In this document: positions 59,023-64,000 of the stretch, piece after piece
Position numbering within the stretch: the first letter of the stretch is position 1
Layout: the number at the start of each line of letters is the position of its first letter
Assembly: GCF_028553805.1 (NCBI RefSeq)
Contig: NZ_CP067140.1
Location: forward strand, 2,170,001 to 2,234,000
Direction: 5' to 3'
DNA length: 64,000 bases
Source of the DNA: Paracoccus saliphilus
GTDB taxonomy: Bacteria > Pseudomonadota > Alphaproteobacteria > Rhodobacterales > Rhodobacteraceae
Notes under the pieces: generated by a model
Database searches by the model: none
What the model was told of the DNA's origin: nothing
The model's input: only the letters and a program-made list of their open reading frames with translations
Made by a program: the position numbers and the translations under genes

Positions 59023-60210
59023 ATGAAAATCACCAAGGTTGAAGCCCGCCATGTCCCTCAATCCATGTGGGGCAATTTCTGGCAGCAGCAGAAAAGTGTC
59101 CGCGGCCCCAGCCCGATGAACGAGTTCGCCCGCCGCGGCGAGGGATGGTCCTGGTATACCTGGCCACAAGGCATCACCGTGGTCCGTATCACGCTGGACG
59201 ACGGTACGACCGGGCTGGGTTATGCCGAGGACGGGATTGGCGTGGCAACGCTGATGGTCAACGCTCACTTGGCCAGCCTGGCAACCGGTCTCGATGCGTG
59301 GTCGACCGAAGGTATTTGGGAGCAGATGTACCGCGCCTCGATCGTCTACGGACGCAAGGGAGCGGCGCTGCTGGCGATCTCGGCCATCGACATCGCGATC
59401 TGGGATGCGCTCGGTAAATCTGTCGGCCGGCCGGTCTATCAGTTGCTGGGCGGCCATCACGCGAAGGACGTGCGGGCCTATGCCTCGAAGGTGCAACCCG
59501 ATGACGATCTCTCGGTTGTCAAGCGCATGGCGCGCGATTACCTCGAGCGCGGCTATCAGGCAATCAAGGCGAATTTTCCGTATGGTCCTGCTGACGGGCG
59601 TGAAGGCTTGATGAAAAACATCCGGTACATTGCGGCCATACGCGAGGAAATCGGTGATGACGTGGATCTCATGGCCGATGCCTATATGGGCTGGAACCGC
59701 CCTTTCGCGCTGGAGATGATACGGGAGCTGCGCCCGTTCTCGCTGCGCTGGGTTGAAGAACCGCTGATCCCTGACGATATCTCCGGTCATGCGATGCTGC
59801 GTGGGCAGCATTTCGTGCCGATCGCCACGGGCGAGCACGAATTTTCACGCTACGGCTTCCAGCAGCTTCTGGATGCTGGTGCAGCCGATATCCTGCAACC
59901 CGATGTCCACCGCGTTGGCGGGTTAACCGAATTCCGCCGCGTGGCGCAGATGGCCTCCGGCGCCGGGATCGAGGTGACCCCGCATGTCTATTCCGCCGCT
60001 ACGCTTCACGCAGTCCTGTCGCAACCGAACTGCACCTGGATCGAACATCTGACCAACCCCTCCTGGTGGGGCCTCGACCAGCGAGTCAACTCGCTGTTTC
60101 TGGGTGAGCCCGAAGTCCACAACGGACGCCCCGGCATGCCGACAGAACCGGGCATCGGGCTGCGGATCAACACGGATGCGGTGCCGGACCTTTCCGACTG
60201 GTCCGACTGA
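59023..60210 (+). CDS. Enolase-superfamily sugar-acid dehydratase (mandelate racemase subgroup)
   Basis: A 395-residue barrel enzyme; AAGGAG lies six bases before the ATG. Catalytic and metal residues are visible: K182 in AIKANFPYG, metal ligands D219 (LMADAYMGW), E245 (WVEEPL) and E271 (ATGEHEFSRYG), and the base H321 with D294 (TPHVYS). This His/Asp dyad pattern matches rhamnonate, fuconate, galactonate or lyxonate-type dehydratases. It dehydrates an aldonate to a 2-keto-3-deoxy acid. Together with the kinase and aldolase downstream it gives a De Ley-Doudoroff-like route. Which sugar acid it acts on cannot be read from sequence. Confidence 0.88.
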   Translation: MKITKVEARHVPQSMWGNFWQQQKSVRGPSPMNEFARRGEGWSWYTWPQGITVVRITLDDGTTGLGYAEDGIGVATLMVNAHLASLATGLDAWSTEGIWEQMYRASIVYGRKGAALLAISAIDIAIWDALGKSVGRPVYQLLGGHHAKDVRAYASKVQPDDDLSVVKRMARDYLERGYQAIKANFPYGPADGREGLMKNIRYIAAIREEIGDDVDLMADAYMGWNRPFALEMIRELRPFSLRWVEEPLIPDDISGHAMLRGQHFVPIATGEHEFSRYGFQQLLDAGAADILQPDVHRVGGLTEFRRVAQMASGAGIEVTPHVYSAATLHAVLSQPNCTWIEHLTNPSWWGLDQRVNSLFLGEPEVHNGRPGMPTEPGIGLRINTDAVPDLSDWSD

Positions 60211-60247
60211 CGCGCATCCTAAACTACCAAGATTGGAAGGAAGTCAC

Positions 60248-61003
60248 ATGAGCAACGCAACTTCAACGAACCGGACACTTTCCGGCAAGACCGCATGGAT
60301 CCTTGGTGGGGGCAGCGGTCTCGGCGCCGCCTCCGCCGAGGCACTTGCCGCACGTGGCGCGCGGGTCGTACTGTCCGGACGTCGAGCTGATGCGCTGGAG
60401 CGCGTCGCCGCGCGCGTGATCGAAGCCGGGGGGCAGGCTGATTGCCACAGGCTCGACGTGATAGACCGCGATGCAATCGCCGCCTCCGCCGAGGCGATCG
60501 GACCAGTCGATATCCTGGTCTACAGTTCGGGCACCAATGTGCCACGGCGGTCGCTCTGCGATCTCGACGGTCGCGACTGGGACCGGATCGTCGAGGTGAA
60601 TCTTTCTGGTGCACTTCACTGCGTGCAGGCAGTGCTGCCGGAGATGCGGGCGCGGAGTGCAGGCACCATTGTCATCATCTCTTCCTGGGCGGGCTGGCGG
60701 ATGGAGCCGGTGGCCGGGGCATCTTATTCGGCAACGAAACATGCGCTTCCCGCTCTCTGCGAGACGATCAATATCGAAGAAGGCCACAATGGTATCCGTG
60801 CGACCTGCCTGATGCCCGCCGAGGCCGCCACTGATGTGTTAGACACCCGGCCGAACCCGCCTTCCCCGGAAGCACGGGCCCGCATGTTGCAAGCTTCGGA
60901 TATCGGCGAAACGGTGGCCTTCATCACCACCGCCCCGTCACGCATGTGCATCAATCAGCTCGTGATGAGCCCGCTACACAACAACTTCTATACCCGGACC
61001 TGA
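60248..61003 (+). CDS. Short-chain dehydrogenase/reductase
   Basis: A 251-residue classical SDR. The cofactor loop is AWILGGGSGLGAASAEALAARGARVVLSGRR. The NAG-like strand reads ILVYSSGTNV. The catalytic Ser lies in IVIISSWAGW and the Tyr/Lys in ASYSATKHAL. GGAAGGAAGT lies just before the ATG. It sits between the dehydratase and the kinase genes, so it probably acts on a sugar acid or keto-deoxy sugar of the same pathway. It could provide a redox epimerisation together with the zinc dehydrogenase. Confidence 0.88.
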   Translation: MSNATSTNRTLSGKTAWILGGGSGLGAASAEALAARGARVVLSGRRADALERVAARVIEAGGQADCHRLDVIDRDAIAASAEAIGPVDILVYSSGTNVPRRSLCDLDGRDWDRIVEVNLSGALHCVQAVLPEMRARSAGTIVIISSWAGWRMEPVAGASYSATKHALPALCETINIEEGHNGIRATCLMPAEAATDVLDTRPNPPSPEARARMLQASDIGETVAFITTAPSRMCINQLVMSPLHNNFYTRT

Positions 61004-61008
61004 CCAGG

Positions 61009-61938
61009 ATGACGACCTCACATAACCATGTAGCCGCCCGGTTCGCTGCGGTCGACTGGGGCACCTCCAGCTTTCGTCTTTGGGTTCTCGGCGCGAGCGG
61101 GCAGGTGCTTGCGGAGCGACGCAGCGATGAAGGCATGATCCGCTGCGCGGAGGTCACGGGATTCCAGGCCGTCCTGGATGCGCATCTTGCCGCGCTTTCG
61201 GTTTCACCTTCATTACCGGTCCTCTGTTGCGGCATGGTCGGAGCGCGCCAGGGTTGGATCGAAGCGCCCTATGCCGAAACCGGCACTCCGCTTTCAGGTT
61301 TGTCCGGACAAGCGGTGCAGGCGCCTCATCCCGCGCGGAAGGTGATGATACTTCCAGGCGTCGCACAGCGCCGGGACGGACCGCCCGATATCATGCGTGG
61401 CGAAGAGACGCTCATCCTCGGCATCATGGATGGAACCGCAGCGGTTGTCGCGCAGCCGGGAACCCACAGCAAATGGATCGAAACCGATGGGCACACGATC
61501 ACGCGTTTTTCAACCCAGTTGACGGGCGAGTTGTTCTCCCTGATCAGCTCGAAATCCACACTCGGCCCATTGATTTCGCCTGACGCGGAGTTTGTTCCCG
61601 ACACGCCCACCTATCTGAAGGCAATGGACCGCACACTTGCAGATCCTGCTGTGGTGCTGGAAGAGCTCTTCGCCCTGCGCGCGGGTGGTGTCCTGGGCCT
61701 GACGAGCCCCGAAGCGGCACGGGCAACACTTTCGGCCTTGCTCATCGGTGCCGAAATCGCCCTCGTCCGACGCCGCTATCACAAGACTCATGTTCGCCTC
61801 CTGGCCTCGGGCACAGCTGCAAAGCTCTATGGCGCAGCGTTGAGCCGCGCCGGGATTGCATTCACCCTTGATGATGCCGAGTCCGCTACCCGCCGCGGAC
61901 TCTTCCTGGCGGCTCGAAACCTCGGATGGACTGAATGA
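61009..61938 (+). CDS. dgoK: 2-dehydro-3-deoxygalactonokinase
   Basis: A 309-residue kinase of the DgoK family. The phosphate-binding start is FAAVDWGTSSFRLWVLGASGQVLAERRS. GMVGARQGWIEAPY follows. The family marks DIMRGEETLILGIM and QPGTHSKWIE come next, then RFSTQLTGELFSLI and LASGTAAKLYGAALSRAG. It phosphorylates 2-keto-3-deoxy-galactonate (or the matching deoxy-keto acid) at C6 with ATP. It starts five bases after the SDR stop and ends in an ATGA overlap with the aldolase. Confidence 0.92.
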   Translation: MTTSHNHVAARFAAVDWGTSSFRLWVLGASGQVLAERRSDEGMIRCAEVTGFQAVLDAHLAALSVSPSLPVLCCGMVGARQGWIEAPYAETGTPLSGLSGQAVQAPHPARKVMILPGVAQRRDGPPDIMRGEETLILGIMDGTAAVVAQPGTHSKWIETDGHTITRFSTQLTGELFSLISSKSTLGPLISPDAEFVPDTPTYLKAMDRTLADPAVVLEELFALRAGGVLGLTSPEAARATLSALLIGAEIALVRRRYHKTHVRLLASGTAAKLYGAALSRAGIAFTLDDAESATRRGLFLAARNLGWTE

Positions 61939-62582
61939 TAACCAAGCGCGTACCCTTGCACAGCTTCAAGCGACCCCTCGTCGCCATCCTGCGCGGTCTG
62001 ACCACGCAGGAGGCACTGCCTCTGATTGAAACCTTGATCACTGCCGAATTCGAGGCAATCGAGGTGCCGTTGAACTCACCCGAGCCATTTGCTTCGATCG
62101 GTGCGGCGGTGCGCGAATTCGGTGATCATGTGCTGCTGGGCGCGGGCACGGTGTTGGACAGGTCGGATGTCGACAGGCTGGCCGATCTTGGTGCGCGCCT
62201 CGTGGTGACGCCCAACACCGACACCAATGTGATCGATCGGTCGGTTAGTTGCGGTATGGTGACAATGCCGGGTGTCTCCACGGCCACCGAAGCACTTCTT
62301 GCCTGGAGACATGGCGCCTCGGCACTGAAATTCTTTCCCGCCGGGATCCTTGGTCCCGATGGTATCGCGGCAATTCGGACGGTACTACCATCCGAAGCCC
62401 CTGTCGCAGCCGTAGGCGGAGCGTCGGAGCAAAATTTTGATGCCTATCTTGCAAGAGGTATCAAGATCTTCGGACTGGGCTCCTCGCTTTACAAACCTGG
62501 CATGGATCGTACCGAATTGGGCAACCGTGCCCGCGCAATAATTACAGCCTATGATGTCGCGACGGACCAGCTTCGCCGATGA
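61935..62582 (+). CDS. dgoA: 2-dehydro-3-deoxy-6-phosphogalactonate aldolase
   Basis: A 215-residue KDPG/KDPGal aldolase. The catalytic residues are visible: R20 in VAILRGL, the base E43 in IEVPLNSP, and the Schiff-base K132 in ALKFFPAG. GAGTV and FGLGSSLYKPG are also conserved. KDPGal-type enzymes have this PLNSPEPFASI segment. It splits the phosphorylated keto acid to pyruvate and glyceraldehyde-3-phosphate. The start overlaps the kinase stop, and this is the last gene of the operon. Confidence 0.92.
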   Translation: MITKRVPLHSFKRPLVAILRGLTTQEALPLIETLITAEFEAIEVPLNSPEPFASIGAAVREFGDHVLLGAGTVLDRSDVDRLADLGARLVVTPNTDTNVIDRSVSCGMVTMPGVSTATEALLAWRHGASALKFFPAGILGPDGIAAIRTVLPSEAPVAAVGGASEQNFDAYLARGIKIFGLGSSLYKPGMDRTELGNRARAIITAYDVATDQLRR

Positions 62583-62810
62583 AGCTGGGGATGTTTGCGC
62601 TTGATGCGTATGCCCGCCTGATCTTGATCACGGCGATCACAAAGCTGGTTTCGTTTGTGATCCGGGTCGGCGCGCAGGCCGGCTCACGGTACTGAGGCGT
62701 ATCCTGACAATGGCCGGAGTAGCTCGTGATTCTGTGTCATTGAAGGAGTATTTGATATTGCGGCTCAAGAAGAAAGCGTCCGTTTGCCGACCGGCCTTCG
62801 TCTGGGGTGT

Positions 62811-64000
62811 CTAGCCAGTCGTTATGTCCACGGGTAACAGTGAAAGCGGCATATTCTGATAGCTCACAGGCCGCAGAAAACGCCGGATGGCCATCGTGCC
62901 GACAGATGTAGCACCGAAATTTGTCGAGGCAGGATAAGGTCCGCCATGGACCATCGCATCGCAAACCTCGACCCCAGTCGGGAAACCGTTGACCAGCACG
63001 CGGCCCGCCTTGCGTTCGAGGACCGGCATCAGACGCTGCGCCAGCGCCGTGTCACTCTCGTCCAAATGAATAGTGGCGGTAAGTTGACCCTCGAAGCCTT
63101 GCGCCAGTCCCATCATCTCGTCCTGGCCGCTCACCCGCACCACGAGACCGAGCGGGCCGAAGACCTCTTCGCCGAGCGCTGGGTCACGCAGATAATTGGC
63201 GGCATCGGTTTCGAAGAGATTCGGCAGTGCGTTCCGTCCCTCGCTTTCGGTGCTCAGCACCGGCTTTACTGTATTGCGCTCATCGAAGCGGGCCTTGCCG
63301 CCCCTATATGCTTTCGCGATGCCGTCTGTGAGCATGCACTGAGCGGTCACGCCTTTCAGCGCCGCGGCGGCGGCGGCGATGAAGGCGTCTCCGTCAGAGC
63401 CCCTCTCCACCACGGCAATGCCGGGGTTGGTGCAAAATTGGCCGGCACCCATCGTAAGCGAGCCTGCCCAGTCGGTGCCGATCTCGGGGCCGCGCGCTTT
63501 GACCGCTGCGGGAAGCAGAAACATCGGATTGACCGAACCCAGCTCTCCGAAGAAGGGGATCGGCACATCGCGCTGCGCGCAGAGATCAAAAAGAGCGCGT
63601 CCACCGCCGAGCGAGCCGGTGAAACCCACTGCGTTGATCAACGGGTGTTGCACCAGAGCTTGGCCGACGTCGCGTTTGCCACCTTGTACTAAAGAGAAAA
63701 CACCCTTGGGCATGCCGGTGTTCTCGATAGCGGCGAGGATCGCCTCGGCGACGAGCTCACTGGTGCCGGGATGCGCGCCGTGGCCCTTTACGACCACCGG
63801 GCAGCCGGCGGCCAACGCCGCGGCGGTGTCGCCGCCGGCGGTGGAGAAGGCGAGCGGGAAGTTCGAGGCTCCGAAAACGGCGACCGGGCCGATCGGACGT
63901 TGCACAAGCCAGATATCCGGGCGCGGCAGCGGCCTACGGTCTGGCAGCGCCCTATCGTGGCGATGGTCAAGGTAGTCGCCCTTGAGGATGTGCTCCGCGA
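62811..64000 (-). CDS. Ketoglutarate-semialdehyde-type aldehyde dehydrogenase (5' end beyond window)
   Basis: The frame is open to the right edge, so only the C-terminal ~395 residues are seen. These show PIGPVAVFGASNFPLAFSTAGGDTAAALAAGCPVVVKGH for the nucleotide, FGELGSVNP with the catalytic Glu, and GAGQFCTNPG with the nucleophilic Cys. This is the pattern of 2,5-dioxopentanoate (2-oxoglutarate semialdehyde) dehydrogenases that end pentonate, glucarate or galactarate routes. It converges on the dgoA end of the operon. Its presence suggests a second, non-phosphorylating sugar-acid route starting further right. The 230 bases between it and dgoA show no gene. Confidence 0.88.
   Translation of the reverse strand, partial: AEHILKGDYLDHRHDRALPDRRPLPRPDIWLVQRPIGPVAVFGASNFPLAFSTAGGDTAAALAAGCPVVVKGHGAHPGTSELVAEAILAAIENTGMPKGVFSLVQGGKRDVGQALVQHPLINAVGFTGSLGGGRALFDLCAQRDVPIPFFGELGSVNPMFLLPAAVKARGPEIGTDWAGSLTMGAGQFCTNPGIAVVERGSDGDAFIAAAAAALKGVTAQCMLTDGIAKAYRGGKARFDERNTVKPVLSTESEGRNALPNLFETDAANYLRDPALGEEVFGPLGLVVRVSGQDEMMGLAQGFEGQLTATIHLDESDTALAQRLMPVLERKAGRVLVNGFPTGVEVCDAMVHGGPYPASTNFGATSVGTMAIRRFLRPVSYQNMPLSLLPVDITTG

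Noticed and set aside
1..64000. CRISPR arrays, tRNA or rRNA genes
   Set aside because: Read through on both strands by eye; no regularly spaced direct repeats, no cloverleaf-like tRNA sequence and no rRNA segments were noticed. A covariance-model search would be decisive.

Overview
The window is one contiguous piece of a GC-rich chromosome or large replicon. It most likely comes from an alphaproteobacterium of the Rhodobacteraceae (Paracoccus/Roseobacter-like). The support is inference from gene content: many TRAP and ABC importers for amino acids, amines and sugar acids, FCD-type GntR, IclR and AraC regulators, IS5/IS427, IS91 and IS1182 elements, and frequent ATGA/GTGA overlaps. No rRNA, tRNA or CRISPR array was seen.

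Layout. 1-1515: the end of kdpD and all of kdpE (potassium sensing). 1516-3400: wreckage, with a truncated IS91 transposase and a truncated nitroreductase. 3485-9200: two secreted proteins of unknown function, a DMT exporter, an AraC regulator and a Tat-exported metallo-beta-lactamase-fold hydrolase. 9430-20288: a trans-4-hydroxyproline catabolic operon (GntR repressor, Aap-type ABC importer, deaminase, D-hydroxyproline oxidase, SDR, semialdehyde dehydrogenase, Ser/Cys-type epimerase). 20364-23259: a second promoter carrying nearly the same operator block, driving an undescribed cobalamin-dependent mutase-like protein followed by a ProC-like reductase. 23399-36133: an accessory region with a two-gene module of unknown function, a secreted leucine-rich-repeat protein whose leader is interrupted by an intact IS427-group element, a row of small immunity-like, DUF1963 and lipoprotein genes, and housekeeping-type SPFH, cupin and CorC-like genes. 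It also holds a deleted paralogue of the gene at 3646. 36858-38327: an orphan beta-class DNA methyltransferase, an IS5 relic and a 17-codon stump of a thiolase gene.

38324-51795: one large leftward amine-utilisation locus. It encodes a polyamine-type ABC importer, a PuuB-like amine oxidase, IclR, a PuuC-like aldehyde dehydrogenase, a trimethylamine-dehydrogenase-family flavoprotein, a class III aminotransferase, RidA and both subunits of a 3-oxoacid CoA-transferase. The genes suggest oxidation of an amine through a beta-amino acid or N-methylated intermediate to a 3-oxoacid and then to CoA esters. The expected terminal thiolase has been cut off by a rearrangement.

52775-64000: a type II NADH dehydrogenase, then a rightward sugar-acid locus with a GntR repressor, a 16-bp palindromic operator candidate, a TRAP transporter, two dehydrogenases, an enolase-superfamily dehydratase, 2-keto-3-deoxygalactonokinase and KDPGal aldolase. 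A convergent ketoglutarate-semialdehyde-type aldehyde dehydrogenase runs off the right edge.

The part most worth following up is the cobalamin enzyme plus ProC-like pair placed under the hydroxyproline operator. The shared operator gives a sequence-based reason to link it to proline or hydroxyproline metabolism.
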